This document shows positions 1 to 12,115 of a stretch of 64,000 nucleotides of DNA, one piece after another; position 1 is the stretch's first letter; each line of letters begins with the position of its first letter. The DNA is taken from assembly GCA_011800805.1 (NCBI GenBank), contig MPNW01000015.1, forward strand, positions 341,402 through 405,401, written 5' to 3'. The notes beneath the pieces were generated by a model, which was given only the letters and a program-made list of their open reading frames with translations, searched no databases and had not been told where the DNA came from. Both the position numbers and the translations under genes were made by a program. The DNA comes from Hirudo medicinalis. Taxonomy: Eukaryota > Annelida > Clitellata > Hirudinida > Hirudinidae.

Positions 1-752
1 TTTTCGAAGAATACTTTCAAGTAGAAATCTGAAAGCGGATGTATGACTGCTCTTCAACTCAAGCGAATTTATTTTGGTTAGTTTAGTTAAAGGTAATGTT
101 TGTATTTTGTGCGAATAGAAATAATGGATTTAGAAAGTGAACAAACTCCTAGGCTAAGCTATTTTATGCTCGTGAACACAAATATTTCGGCATTGAAACA
201 CTTGTTAAATTTTAAAGTCATACCAGTCCCAATTGGTTTGCTAGTGGTGCAGGATCGTAAATCCTCATCCCTCTGAAGCGCAAGACGGCCCTCCCCAAAA
301 CTCTGTTCGTTACCCATAACGATACCAACATATGATTTTCTTAACACATAAACAGATGGAGTTGGTTAAGAGATACAAGCTTACATTACAATACTTTGAA
401 TTTCCAAAGAAATTGTTTAAAAAATATTGTTTTATTACTAAACACTTGTAAAATATTTACAATTTCTGATGAGTTAATTTTCAAAAAATATTCAAAAATA
501 ATTTTTATTATTTCATAGCAGAGCTACTGTACAGCAATGCTTTAATTTTAAAAGCAATTAGTTGACGCTTATAAACGTAAACGCTTGTCAATTGATTTTG
601 TCAACTTTGATCGGTCGGTTTAGTTGGTAGGTGGTGCGAGCCGGTTGCATCATGCTGGTTTTTCAGTCCTTGTTATTTGACAGTTGCATCATGAAGAGGC
701 TTTCGTAATTTACTTAATCATAAATTTGTCTATTTCGGTGTTCATTTCTAAA
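1..752. other. Upstream flank, no gene seen
   Basis: This AT-rich stretch holds no open frame I can relate to a protein family. The last 150 bases, with GC-richer sequence around 605-655, presumably contain the promoter and 5' UTR of the carrier gene that starts at 753. I could not place a TATA box or transcription start. Confidence 0.4.
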
Positions 753-1985
753 ATGCCTCAATCTATTGACCTCACAATCAATGATGACGAGTATCAAACA
801 GTGCTCAAGTCGGCATTTCCAGTTATCGAGTATCACATGTTGGATAAAACTAAATACTTTCCACTTGTGGTTGTCAGCGGCATTGCAGTCAGGTCTGTGC
901 TTTATCCGCTAACACTGATAAAAACCAGAATGCAGGTTCAAACGTCAAGAGACGTTTACTCTGGAACATTTGATGCGCTTGTCAGAATAGTTAAAAGTGA
1001 GGGCCCAAGGGGGCTTTACTCTGGCTTTTTGGTGCACAACTGCTCAATGGTTTCTCAAATGACTTTTCTGACCACATATGAAGGAATTAGACACATTCTG
1101 ACTGACAAATATTCTTTAAAAGTAACCAGAAAAAAGCTTTTGTGGCTGGTGGGATAGCAAGTGCTGTAGCACAAACTATCGTTGTTCCAATTGATATAGT
1201 TTCTCAGCATTTACAAGTCAGGTCAATTTATTTGGGCTCTCAACAACTTACCAAAAGGTCAACACATAGTCACAAACATTGCCAACATTCAATTACAAGT
1301 GCTCCAGCCGATGCTCGGGGAATCATATTTTGCATTTTCAAGGAAAGTGGTTTTCGAGGGTTCTACAAAGGATTTTTTATTTCTGTGATAACATACGGTC
1401 CTACCTCAGCTGTGTGGTGGTTGACATATGACTATTTTTGTGGTAAGTAATTAAACTTGTATATGGGGGTAATGCTTATTTGCAAGGATTTTTGGATTTT
1501 GTTCCAGATTTGTTATCTTCATTGTCACCTGTTCATTTCCCTCGGTTATTAATCCAATGTACATCAGCAACCCTCAGTGGTTCAACTACCACGTTCCTCA
1601 CAACTCCTCTTGATGCAGTTAGAGCCAGAGTCCAAGTATGTACAACTAAACCGACAAGAACCATTGTTGTCTAGTATGAAGCAATGACAACTTTTATTGT
1701 CATTGATGAGGTACCAATGGTTTTAGATCTTTACTTATGAAATCACAAATCTCATAAATCCATTAAACCATTCCTAACATTGTTGCACTTCTTCAGGTTA
1801 GAAAAACAAAGTTCTTAGACACACTGATGACTTTGTGGAAGGAGGAAAGATGGAAAATTTTTGTGAAAGCTCTCTCTCCAAGACTAATTCAGAATGTAAT
1901 TTCTTCATTTTTTGTCATTTTGGGATATGAGACAATCAAGAAGTGGAGTTTGTCAGGCAAATATAAAAATCAGTTCCATTTATAA
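753..1985 (+). CDS. SLC25A44: SLC25A44-like mitochondrial carrier, with frameshift
   Basis: This is a mitochondrial solute carrier most like SLC25A44, the branched-chain amino-acid carrier of the inner membrane. Exons are 753-1442, 1508-1635 and 1797-1985. All three carrier repeats show a P-x-[DT]-x-[IV]-[KR]-x-[RQ]-type signature: YPLTLIKTRMQVQ, VPIDIVSQHLQV and TPLDAVRARVQ. The SLC25A44-type stretches SAVWW and LYSGFLV are also present. The start ATG at 753 has AAA before it; an in-frame ATG-like start at 684 is less likely. In exon 1 the frame breaks at a run of six A (1130-1135): repeat 1 is read in one frame and AFVAGGIASAVAQT in the next, so one base is missing. With that base restored, all downstream splice phases fit to the stop. 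The break is either a homopolymer error in the assembly or a real inactivation. The family call is secure; the substrate is inferred from family. Confidence 0.85.
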
Positions 1986-2880
1986 AATCCATGTACGTGA
2001 TGTGATTACCATCAGGATTTAAAATTGAGAATGAAACATCAAGGTTGAGTCACATATTAGGAAATGCACATTAATATCTATTTTTATTAATGACTGTCCA
2101 GTAGCTTTTATTCTCATCTATTATTTTCCTGTGGGATGTCTTCTTGACATCACCTATTTTCGAGTGCGTTTGTCATGAGTTTATTAACACAATAAGCGGC
2201 ATAATTTGCAAAATTAACAGGAGCGTTGTAGAATATGAGTTTGCAGTCAACTTGCGTTCAAATATGTTATCCTAATGTTTGCTATCCCTTAAATTATGAT
2301 CGGTATCAATCCCGGGTATGATCTGTTTATTTTCTTATTTTCCAAATTTATTCAGTCAATTCAGTTTCCATCTTTTCTTTTTTCATGTTCTTTGGAGAAA
2401 CCGGGCATGAAAGTGTAAAGTCCCGATAAAATTCCGACAAAAGACGCTGTCAGTAGCTGCGCAAAGGACAGCCTTTTCTTAATTAGTAATCTCCTCATCT
2501 AAAAACGTGTTCAGAATTATTTATGTTCAATTTGAAATATACCACTACTTACCACTGGCGATATGAATATTGGAGGACGATATTCGATGATATAAACAAC
2601 GGACATAGAATAAGTAGCGAGATAGCGTGTTTAGATCGGGAATTATTTTTGGCTTGCACGTGGGCTGCCGCTATAAGCCCAAGCCACAAGGTTGCTTGAG
2701 GGAGGGGCCTCAATGAGGGGAGGAGCTACATTTTGCAAACAAATTTGCCGAACGAACTGCCAGTATAATGCAGGTTCTAACCTCGGGCCTTCACAACGAA
2801 CAAAATAGTGCCAGCGTAACTCGTTGTTTATCCACGTATACATTCTACCAACTCAGTTACAGCGAGTGCAACAATTAATC
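1986..2880. other. Intergenic, no gene seen
   Basis: The beginning is the 3' UTR of the carrier gene. The remainder has only short, low-quality open frames. A GC-richer block at 2640-2840 runs into the retroelement remnant that follows and may be part of it, but I could not identify coding sequence in it. Confidence 0.35.
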
Positions 2881-3668
2881 TGCTTGAGGAAGATTTCGCC
2901 CATTTTGGCTGCCCTCACTCAACAGCGACTGACAATGCACCATCCTTCATATCAGAAGAATTCCAAAGCTAATGCAAGGAACCAAGGTGCAAGGGATTAC
3001 GCACCTTACAGGGGCCCCCTATCATCCAGCCATAAACATTCAAGCAATCTTTGAGGAAATCACCCCATTCGCCTAAAAAAAAAAAGCATTACAAGACTTT
3101 CTGATGATGTACAGACGGACGCCTTTGGATTTAGGATTCTCACCCAGTGAGAGTTACTAAACGGACGTCAGATCAGAAGCAGGTTGGATGCTCTTATCCC
3201 TTCTCCGGCAACACTGCCCAGAAGAAATAAATGAAAGCTCTCAAGCCCCTCAATCAGATTACAAATGAAAGCAGAAAAGAGTTTCCCAGAGGGCACTCCA
3301 TGTTATGCACTGTACGTGGGGCCCAACAGAACCAAAATGAATTCCAGCTACGGTTATTAAAGTCCTAGGTTCGAGAACAGTACAAGTCCGGGTTCATCCA
3401 AAAGGATCGTTTGGAAACGTCATGTGGATCAACTTCGCATACGCTATGGGGTTGACCAGGACTCAAACCCAGGTGAAGAAGCAGAGGACATTGCACTCGC
3501 AAACCACCGCAGTGGAAGCACCAAAGGATGTCCTGGAACCGGGACCCTCACCAACTGTACCAGCTCCAGTTTTAAATGGACCTGTCCCAAGGCGTTCAGA
3601 AAGGATCCGCCAAAAGACGCTTACAGCGCCTTCTCGGCCAGTGGGGAGGTGCTGTGGAGACAAGTGCA
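2881..3668 (+). pseudogene. Decayed Ty3/gypsy integrase end
   Basis: These are remains of the 3' part of a Ty3/gypsy-type pol gene. Scattered across frames I read an integrase core with ATDNAPSF and ISEEFQS (around 2935-2970), then GAPYHPA, a stretch like QDFLMMYRRTPLDLGFSPSE (about 3095-3155) and GRQIRSRLDALIP. Near the end comes KRIVWKRHVDQLRIRYG and a C-terminal RRSERIRQKTL. These are typical landmarks of gypsy integrase and its C-terminal tail. Stops and frameshifts interrupt it throughout (for example the A-run near 3076), so it is dead. It leads directly into an LTR at 3669. Reverse transcriptase and gag were not found upstream, so the copy is 5'-truncated. Confidence 0.8.
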
Positions 3669-3846
3669 TGTTGTAATATCTATGTTGAATATTTAGGGCC
3701 ACGCCCACTTCGCGGTTCCAACCTCGTTTATTGTTCCTTTGTCTTAGTAGTTGTTGTGGATTATTGGCGAATAAACGTTCTTAACTAAACCCTCCGTTGT
3801 TGGACGTTACTCGATATTATTTTACGTTATAATACAAAACGTAACA
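3669..3846 (+). mobile_element. LTR of the gypsy remnant (178 bp)
   Basis: The segment begins TGTTGTAATATC and ends CGTAACA, so it has TG...CA termini. It lies directly after the gypsy integrase tail and a purine-rich stretch (AGTGGGGAGGTGCTGTGGAG) suitable as a polypurine tract. It contains AATAAA at about 3770. No matching 5' LTR was found in the window, so only the 3' end of the element survives. Confidence 0.7.
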
Positions 3847-5289
3847 GATGGAGTCCTGGGGTGAAAATGTGTTCAAATAAACATGACCTAGACGTCTAAT
3901 TAGAAAAAAATTAATTAGATGCCGATCATCGATGGCTGGATAATTTAGGACTGGAAGGGACAAATAGACACTATTCACCATTGTTGTTGGGTAACGCGTT
4001 TACTTTACTTAAGTACAATCGGAGTACTTTTTACTTGCAACAAAGTACGGAAATTTTTCAGTATTTTTACTTGTAACAAAGTAAGAATTTCGGAAATACT
4101 TTTACTTCTTTACTTTATTAGTTACAAAGTAACAAAACTAAACCTTTGATGCGGTTGGTTTCACAATATTACATTAATTTTATCACACAGTGAACTTTTA
4201 AATTCTGAATTAAAGAGTTTTCCACATTGGAAAATTTACAATTAACATTCATTTGAATTTGAAAGAGGAGAAATCTAGAATAAATATTTGCGGCAAGCTC
4301 TTTTGTGTCACAAACATGAAAAGAACCGAAGCGCTTCAAAGTTCACTGAAGGTGGCTTTCTCGTGCGATGTCGCGAATTTGTATAGAATATTACTAATCT
4401 TCGTCGGAATATCCTGTTATAAATGGATGATAATTATCATCATAGATTATAATATATCTCATCACGATCAACATCATTATCACTATTAAATGAATATTCC
4501 AATAGTTTTTTTCAATCGGTTTAGTGATTTTATACGAAACTGGAAGCCACAAAAACCGTAAGGAAAATAAAAATTCACCCATTAGAATAATTTGTGAATA
4601 AAATGAGCCTACATTCTCTTAAATCTGTAAAGGTTTGATGTGAAACAGTGGCGTATCCCCCTGGGTTCTAACCTCCAGAACTGCTAAATAAAAAAAAATG
4701 GCTAAAAATATTTTACAACTGGTTTTAATTATCGATATCTCGATATTTAACAAATATGATAGACATAACATTAGAAAAATCATGTCCGAAAAGATAAAAC
4801 CTAAAAAAAAAAGGTCTTCAAAAATCAAAACCCCTGAAAAAATTCTGGGTGCGCCCCGTGAAATCAACGATCTTGAAAATAACGCATTTAACAATTGTTT
4901 GGCTCCAGAAACATTCAAAAATCTCAACATCCATACGGAAATTCAAAATCCAATATAATATACAGTGCAAAATAGATAGGAAGTACCCATTTTTTGACGA
5001 TGTCGCAACCAATATGCTTCGAAAATTACTCAAATTTTAGTATGTTATGTAAAGTGTGCTTCGAAAAGTTTACATTGAATTTGGTAAAATATTATTTTCA
5101 AACTTATTAAAAAATCCAAAAAATGTGTTGTTTTCGGCGTCCAAAAAAGATAGAAAGGAAACGTGAAAAGTCAATAATAACAACAAAAATTTATTTTTTT
5201 GACACAAAGTTATTTAATATGAAATTATATTTCCATTTTCTCTATTATTTTAAAACATCTTTTGTCCATCGACAAAATTAATTTTTTTA
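3847..5289. other. Intergenic, no gene seen
   Basis: There is no supported gene. The ORFs here are short, AT-rich and low in complexity. The sequence CAGTGGCGTATCCCC at 4646 resembles the outer end of a hAT element, but I could not find a convincing partner end or target-site duplication. Confidence 0.3.
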
Positions 5290-5990
5290 TGTTGACTAAA
5301 TATGCGTTGTTTATATTTCTCTCTTGGAAAAAGGTCCTTGTCGGCTTGGAAGTATGGATTGGGGCGTTATCCTGCTAAAATACGTAATAGCACCATACAC
5401 TCTTTCAGCAAAAGGCAGGAGATTGTTTTCCAATACGTTAATATAATCTGCTGATTTTGCTTTCCTTGTAGAAAGGCTAGATCAGTGTGTCCATCATGTG
5501 AAATTCCTGCCCAAATCATGTTTGTTCGAGCTCCATGATTTCTGCTATATAATGATTCCTTCTCCAATCTAAGGTCATGCCAATAAAACTGATAGCCATC
5601 AGGTCCATCTAGATTTTTTTTTTTCATCAGAAAAACTTATGTTGGTCCAACCTTCGCTGTTTTATAACATTGTTTTGGTCCACTGAAATCTTGAAACTTT
5701 GTGATGTTTTTGCAGAGCTGGAACCTTCAAACTCTTTCCATATTTGAAAATCTTTTTAAATTAACGTTAAATTTAATTCTGTTCTTAGATGGTTGGCAGA
5801 AAATTTACCCGACGATGCTCTTTATCAAATCAAAATGCGGAAATAGAATTGTTGCTGAAGGTGATTTCTGGTGGATTTCTGTGCTCTCACAAAGACTGTC
5901 CCAAGAATTTCTGAATTAGCAGGAAAGAGGCCTTGCACAGCCTCACCGACAGTTCGCAGTGGTGTTTAGCAACTCAAAATTGCTGAACTT
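5290..5990 (-). pseudogene. Tc1-type transposase fragment (N-terminal and middle parts)
   Basis: Read on the minus strand, this is a decayed Tc1/mariner transposase. The best block (5627 down to 5300) reads KKNLDGPDGYQFYWHDL, then MIWAGISHDGHTDLAFLQGK, then QDNAPIHTSKPTRTFF; the last contains the second catalytic Asp of the DDE/D triad. Between 5990 and 5640 a weaker helix-turn-helix-like region (TVR...SEILGTVF) can be followed with stops and frameshifts. The C-terminal block with the third acidic residue is absent on this strand. The copy is inactive. Confidence 0.75.
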
Positions 5991-6584
5991 ACAGAATGAA
6001 TAATTTTATTTTTTTTGCAAATTCAAAAACAAAATTATTAATGAAAATATACAAAACTGTTCTGTTTCATATTTAAAATTATCTAAAATTTATAAATAAA
6101 AATATGAAATGTGTGCAATGCATGTAAAATGGTTACAAAGACACCTTAATGAGTCTTAAAATTTTTATTTAAATAACTTTATTTATGGTCTAAAAATCGT
6201 CCTACAATTTCAATTTTGTCTCGGGCATGTAGTAAAATGGGGTACGTCTTAAAGCAAATGTTGTAAGCCTACCAAAATTTGAACCAAAATGCAACAAATC
6301 AGATGGAAATACTAATGACTCAGTCCACGCAAACAAAAGTAGAATTTTTATCCGATTCGTCCACTTCTGCACATGAGTAATGCGCCCATCTATGGTAATG
6401 GCAGAATGGCTGGTGATTGGGGAAGATTTAGGCTTGGCAAGTCATGGCGGCAGCAGAGCTGGAAGCGGCAGAAATTACATCCGTAAGCATATCTGTTGCC
6501 TCTGCCGTCAGAAAGTCTACTTCAGTGAAAAACAGATCTGTTCTCAAACCATATGCCAGATTTTCTAAAGCCATTTATGACATT

Positions 6585-6722
6585 ATCCAAAATTCCTGGA
6601 ACTGAATCTAGTTGAAAATGTTTGGGGAATGATTCTCAATAAATTATATGGACACGGAAAGGGATATTTGGTAAAAGGAGATCTGGAAGAGGCTATAATG
6701 AAGATGCCAATGAAGACATAGC
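6585..6722 (+). pseudogene. Tc1-type transposase C-terminal fragment, opposite orientation
   Basis: On the plus strand the frame reads LELNLVENVWGMILNKLYG followed by DLEEAIMKMPMKT. This matches the Tc1 C-terminal motif (DLNPIENVWG in typical members), including the third catalytic acidic residue. It points away from the minus-strand fragment at 5290-5990, so either two Tc1 copies inserted here or one copy was broken by an inversion. There is no intact ORF. Confidence 0.7.
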
Positions 6723-6862
6723 TTGGAAAAAGAATATTTATTTAGATTTTATAATTATTAAGAATATTGTATTTTTAACACAATTAATAATGTTCTAAAT
6801 ATGAACATTCTAATACTTAGAAGTGAGATGCAATGCAAGGATGCATAGGATTGTTGGCCAAA

Positions 6863-6976
6863 TGACGGACAAAAGCCAACTCCCAGGCAGCGACTTTTGG
6901 TACCCTTTCTCGTGACCCTGGACATCTCTATAAAACTGACAAAAGTCGTTGCTAGTGAGTTGGCTTTTACCTGTCA
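6863..6976. mobile_element. MITE-like element with inverted ends (114 bp)
   Basis: The left end reads TGACGGACAAAAGCCAACTC and the right end, reverse-complemented, reads TGACAGGTAAAAGCCAACTC. The similarity continues for about 38 bases on each side (both reach GCARCGACTTTTG). The centre is only about 40 bases. A related copy lies at 24610-24780. The size and structure indicate a non-autonomous DNA transposon; I did not find an obvious target-site duplication. Confidence 0.6.
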
Positions 6977-8901
6977 CTTCTCCAACCATCGATGCACAGT
7001 AGCGATAATGAAGTTAACTGAATGGTAGATATACATCAATCAATTTTATTGTTGGGGTCGCCACAGCATGACAAATATCCTCGAAGGGTCGCGGTACTGG
7101 AAAGGCTGAGAACCGCTGCCTTAGTCGATTTATGAGAGTGAAGCAGCACGCTACAATAATTCTAAGTATATTATATAAGTATATATAATAAGATGGACAT
7201 CACAACTTAGATCAACTTAATATTAGTGACTATTTAAGCAACTTTGATCTTCGCATCCTCTTCAATTCGACCTCTTTAGTATTACATTGACCAAGGGGGA
7301 TGAGACCAATTAATGACAGTGTGTGCTACTTAATGGATAATAGTAATTTAACAATTGAGAGTGTTTATTGCATAGATCGTTCACATTTCTAGTTGATTAT
7401 ACAATGAATCTCCGTCAAAAACTCCCAATAGCAAAGCAATCATTCTCATCAACAAAAAGCGGAAGCATCAATATAACTCGAAGGACTTCATAAAATCTCA
7501 AAGTTTCAAAGAATCCAAGAGGCCATCCTTACACCGCCATTTGAAGCACTAGCATGCCACCAGAAGTGTTTCTTAATCACAGTGAGGCAGTCTCAATAGA
7601 AAAACTCGAGCCAGCTCTTGGAAGAATGCCATCTGATTGCAAATAATAATAAACAATCACTTCTTAGTCAATAACATTACCCTTTTTAAATGTAAATAAA
7701 GAATTGTTTTGCAATAATTATTATTAGTTACGGCTTTTTTCTACCTCATAAATCCTGGATTTCCTAAACCAGATTCAGATCCAACTTCCTCAGTTGTTTT
7801 TGAAGACTCACCCCACTTTCAAAATTTGCTTAAACAAATTATAAACCTATTAAAAATTTACTTAGCTCTTTATAAATATTTCTGTTTATGTTTCGTGAAT
7901 ATTTGCTTGAAACTCCATGTGAAGTTTGCTCTCATTCAATTAAGTTCTCTGACTAATGCTAGTGACGACATGTTGACGAATCTCCGGAATTACCTGCTAA
8001 TTGCCAGTTATACAATTGTCATTTTTTAATTCATCAATTTATATTATTTATTTACGTTCGATTTAAATAACAACTGCTTATTAAAGAAATAAATAACCAT
8101 ATGTTTTCTAGTGCTTATCATTTATCCATTCTTCTCACTGTCCATAATTATTTATCGTAAAAAAGCCCATATCCATAAATCAACTCATGAGTGATCTGAG
8201 GGCAAACCAAAATTTTCTATCAACTACTAAACTTTACTTCTTCAATTTGAACCTTTAAAAGTTTAATTTCTTTGGATTCATATCTTGAAGTGCTTTCTGG
8301 AACGAGCTGTAGAACTGGTTTCGGAGTAGATGTAGATAATTTAAGAGATGTGATGGGTTGGAAAATAAAAGTTCTGATGGACCGAACGAGAATAAAGAAT
8401 GAGTAAAATAAATAAATAATAAGTAAATAAATGAAATGTATGATCATAGAATCCATAACAACTTGAACATAAACAACAATAATAATTGAAGGCGGTTTGC
8501 GAATGATAGCTAAATATTTGTCGTAGTTATTGGAGATGCGTCAGACCAATTCCAAAATTTCCCCACGGAATAATCGAGTGGAGGTATGTGGTTTTGGCGC
8601 ATGCAACGCATGAACAAATTACTTTAAAGTTGAACATCGTAAGGAGATGTTATGTCGTATAAATAATTTATAAATGACTAACACAACAATTAACATCCGT
8701 CGAATGCGATGAAAATAATTGGGAGTGTGGCTTTGTGTTAAATCGATTCACACGCAACACAACATCGGCTCTGCGTCATAGCAGCCGACTGCAAAACTAC
8801 GGTTATAACTTGGTGACTGGCAACATAAACAAGCCATCGCTATAATGATCGCTTTCTGAACAACGTTTCAAATATCTTTTTATAAGCGGACTTCCATAAT
8901 A
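6977..8901. other. Intergenic, no gene seen
   Basis: No coding sequence could be supported. A 78-codon minus-strand frame at 8456-8220 has a hydrophobic start, but its composition follows the local AT bias and it has no recognisable family. The final few hundred bases are probably promoter and 5' UTR for the sulfotransferase gene. Confidence 0.35.
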
Positions 8902-10123
8902 ATGAGGTGCCATTTTTATCAAACAGTTTTATCATTTAGTTTATGTACGATCATCTTTGCACTGTGGTTATCCGGACGACTCTCGAACTGGAGAAGTTTG
9001 TCCCATGGCGAGCTCAAACCTTTAAAAGGTTAGAAAAGCGTTTTCAGAAAATTCCTAGGAATTCGAGTGCCACCTGGTCATGTTAGTGTTAACGACTACA
9101 CTTAAAGTTTGAAATTGCTTTGAAAAGTGACTACTACAATTCCGGTTCAACTATCAATTCTAAGTGATTTTAAACCTACCTTCTCTGATTTTTATTGTGG
9201 ATAAGAGCCTTAAATTGTAGGACTGACTTGTAGGATCAAAAAAGATAGTTAGCTAACTGTAGGAGGGTTAAGAGAAGTTGAAAATAGCTGAAGTAATGCC
9301 CCTGTTTCAGTGTAACAATTGAATCGCTTGTCTTCCAGGAAGCAGGTCAGAAATTTTGATCAAGAAACAACTAACAGAAACTGTCAGCAAATGCAACTTG
9401 TCAGAATACTGTCGCCGAGTGAAGAAAACGATTTTAATAAATGAAGCTGAAAATATTTTATACTGTCCAATACCTAAAGTTGCTTCAACCAGCATCAAAC
9501 TTGCACTGGTCAGAGAAGTGAGGCAAATTGTCAATGGCTACAACGTACACAACTCCAGCGAAATGTTGAAGGCAGGGTTTGTGAAACCTCGCAAATTCCC
9601 CAAGATCCGGTTGCAGGGACTGCAAAAGTTGATAGTCGTTCGACATCCATTCGAGCGCCTTCTTTCAGCTTACCTCGACAAGTTCAAAACTCGAAACAAA
9701 TGGACAGAACATTTCCAAAATAAATATGGCAGCTACATCGTTAACAAGTACAGAAAGAGTCGTGCTGCATCTGAAGATGTCACGTTCATGGAATTTCTAG
9801 AATTCCTTACTGACGAAACGACAACTTGCGAGAATCGAATGAACCCTCACTGGGCACCATATTGGATTTTATGTCACATTTGCAGAATCAAGTACAACCA
9901 TATCATTCGTTTTGAGAATTTAACTCAAGGACTGAACACGTTTTGGTTCAAAGTTTTCGGGAAACATCTAAATGAATCGCTATGGACATGGGAACACAAG
10001 GGACTCCACGACACAAAACCTTTGATGAAAAAATACTTTCATAAATTGCCTTCACGTTTGATGAATAAATTGTACAAATTATATAATCTGGATTTTACGA
10101 TATTTGGATATGACCGCATTTAA
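8902..10123 (+). CDS. Golgi carbohydrate (HNK-1/chondroitin-4-type) sulfotransferase
   Basis: This is a type II membrane sulfotransferase of the CHST8-14 family, which moves sulfate from PAPS to glycan chains in the Golgi. The two exons are 8902-9028 and 9339-10123; the phase-1 junction joins them into 303 residues. Exon 1 supplies the start and a signal anchor (about residues 7-26, VLSFSLCTIIFALWLSG). Exon 2 carries the 5'-phosphosulfate-binding motif CPIPKVASTS (85-94), the 3'-phosphate-binding motif VVRHPFERLLSAY (142-154), and the family block NPHWAPYWILCHICRIKY followed by HIIRFENL. The length is slightly below that of vertebrate members (about 340-420), with a short stem. The plus-strand neighbours are unrelated. 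The family is certain. The exact acceptor (chondroitin, dermatan, GalNAc or HNK-1) cannot be read from the sequence. Confidence 0.9.
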
Positions 10124-10858
10124 CAACTTAACGATAATTTTTACTCCTCCTTTGAACTTTCAAATAAAATCGCGAAAAACAGATGTTACACTGTACATAT
10201 TCACTTGGAGTAATTAGCTAACAGAAGCTTCGAGTTAACATGTTGCTGATATCTTCCAAGTCGTCTTTTCTGGGGACCTCGTGACTTTTCCAATGTCAAA
10301 ATGAAATATCTCCTTAAGTTCCTTACGGAACTGAGAAACAAAAATTCAACCATTTTCGGAAAAAATTTTGGAAGATCGAACGACCGGAAAGACATCCCTG
10401 GATTTGTGGGCTACTTTTTGAATCATTGAGAATCCATAACTGAAAATGACTTTTTACCTTCGATATTATCAAGAGCGAAACATCGAGAACAAGGACAAGT
10501 TCTTAAATTTTATCAACAAATTGCTCATTTGAGCTTTTATGAATTCTTCACCGGAGCAAGGTTAAACCATGAAGTCCACATTAGCAACAGATAAACTACA
10601 CAGCACTAATTCATATCCAATGTTCATTTAAAGTCAATTACTCCTAAGTGACCAATTACTTGGACATTGATGCTTTGTCACCATTTTTTGCTTGGATTCG
10701 ACAAAATCAGTTGAACTTGTTTGAGGTGCCAGTATATAAACGAGTTAATTTATTTTTATTCTGTGGGGTACTGATACTTAACAGGAGGTATTAGATTTGA
10801 ACGTTTATTGAGAAGCACGTGGAATGATCGGGAGCGAGTGGTGCTCGTCGATTGAGAG
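10124..10858. other. 3' flank of sulfotransferase gene, nothing else seen
   Basis: The beginning is the likely 3' UTR of the sulfotransferase, with AATAAA at about 10163. The rest has no recognisable gene or repeat. Confidence 0.4.
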
Positions 10859-10930
10859 ATTGAAATATTGAAATATTGAAATATTGAGATATTGAGATAT
10901 TGAAATATTGAAATATTGAGATATTGAGAT
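10859..10930. repeat. Minisatellite, unit GAAATATT / GAGATATT
   Basis: About nine tandem copies of an 8-base unit alternate between TGAAATAT and TGAGATAT forms. There is no coding context. Confidence 0.9.
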
Positions 10931-11955
10931 GCGTTTATGAAATTGCGATCGCGATGCTTTAGAGCTAAATGTGGTCACTGGAGCTTCACTCCAAAGATAC
11001 CGAATATTGCATGTAATAAATTCAATTTAATTAATTTTGAATTTATATTGTTCCGCTACAGTTCGTGTGGAATCAATCTATTTTAAATTCACTCTAGTAG
11101 AGAATGACTCCGAGAATGGTTCGGCGCAGGAGATAAATTACAAATGGGATCTCAAAACAACTTCAAGTTTCGTCATGTATTTAACACTTTTTGTAATTAA
11201 TGACTTCGAAATACAGGTAATTGTGTGACAAATATCTGATGCCGTCATAGTTTGGCCACGGCTGCTCAAGTGTTACGAACGTCAAGCTTTAGAAACAACG
11301 TCAAGGACTCTGTTTTTACGTCTGAGAGAACAAGCTTAATTAACCGATTAATTAATGGATGTAATTATTCTAGATTCTTGAAATATTAAAAATGTTTTGT
11401 TTGAAAATTGAATGAAGAACAATTTAATAAGGATTTTTCGATGAATTTGTAATTTGGATTGATGATACTGATCGTAACTTATTTATTGTTATTTATTGTT
11501 CTCTTTAAATGAATTACAAAATCACAAAATAAATTCATGTAAAAATTAAACTTTATTTATCACTTGTTCTTTTAATGATATTCATGAGAAAAAGACACAA
11601 ATACCACATCATTATAATTACAGCCTTAAAGACTTGAAACTTCTTGTTTGAAACAAAATGAATAAATATCCTGAATTGCTTTGAATCATTTTGGATATCC
11701 AATTTTGAATCAAAATTTCCAGAGAACAAACAGTCAACAATATTGTGAAACGTCAAGTCTTAATGCGAACATTTGAAAACTATTGAAAATTATGGAAGTA
11801 AACGGGAACAACAGTTAATAGTTTAATAAACAACCGAATATAACTGTCAACTTTAAGCAATTAAGGAACTTGTCTACAGTCTTTCTACAACAACTACTAT
11901 CGACAACTTCACCACGACAATGTAAATGTACTTCATTTATACAGCGCCATATGCA
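10931..11955. other. Intergenic, no gene seen
   Basis: This is AT-rich sequence without a supported gene. Short frames at 11037-11228 (plus) and 11553-11756 (minus) have no family resemblance and no splice context. Confidence 0.35.
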
Positions 11956-12115
11956 TAGCGTCAGAGGCGCTTCTTGTCAACCATTTATATAGCGCTCCTT
12001 ACCAAGGGCGCTTGCGGCAGTGCAGGCTGGGTTTCGAACACGACACATTACGACTGTTGCCATTACTGCCGTATGCAGGAACGTAACCCATTCGGCCAAT
12101 CTGCACGCCACAAGC
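11956..12115 (-). repeat. Interspersed repeat A, copy 1
   Basis: This copy reads ATTTATATAGCGCTCCTTAC, continues with GACACATTACGACTGTTGCC, and ends near CTGCACGCCA. The same sequence occurs in reverse complement at 61025-61170, which shows a dispersed family. The GGGTTTCGAACAC segment resembles a tRNA B box, so a SINE origin is possible but not shown. Confidence 0.7.

Noticed and set aside
8220..8456. 78-codon minus-strand frame with a hydrophobic N-terminus
   Set aside because: AT-driven Ile/Leu/Phe content mimics a membrane segment; there is no other support.
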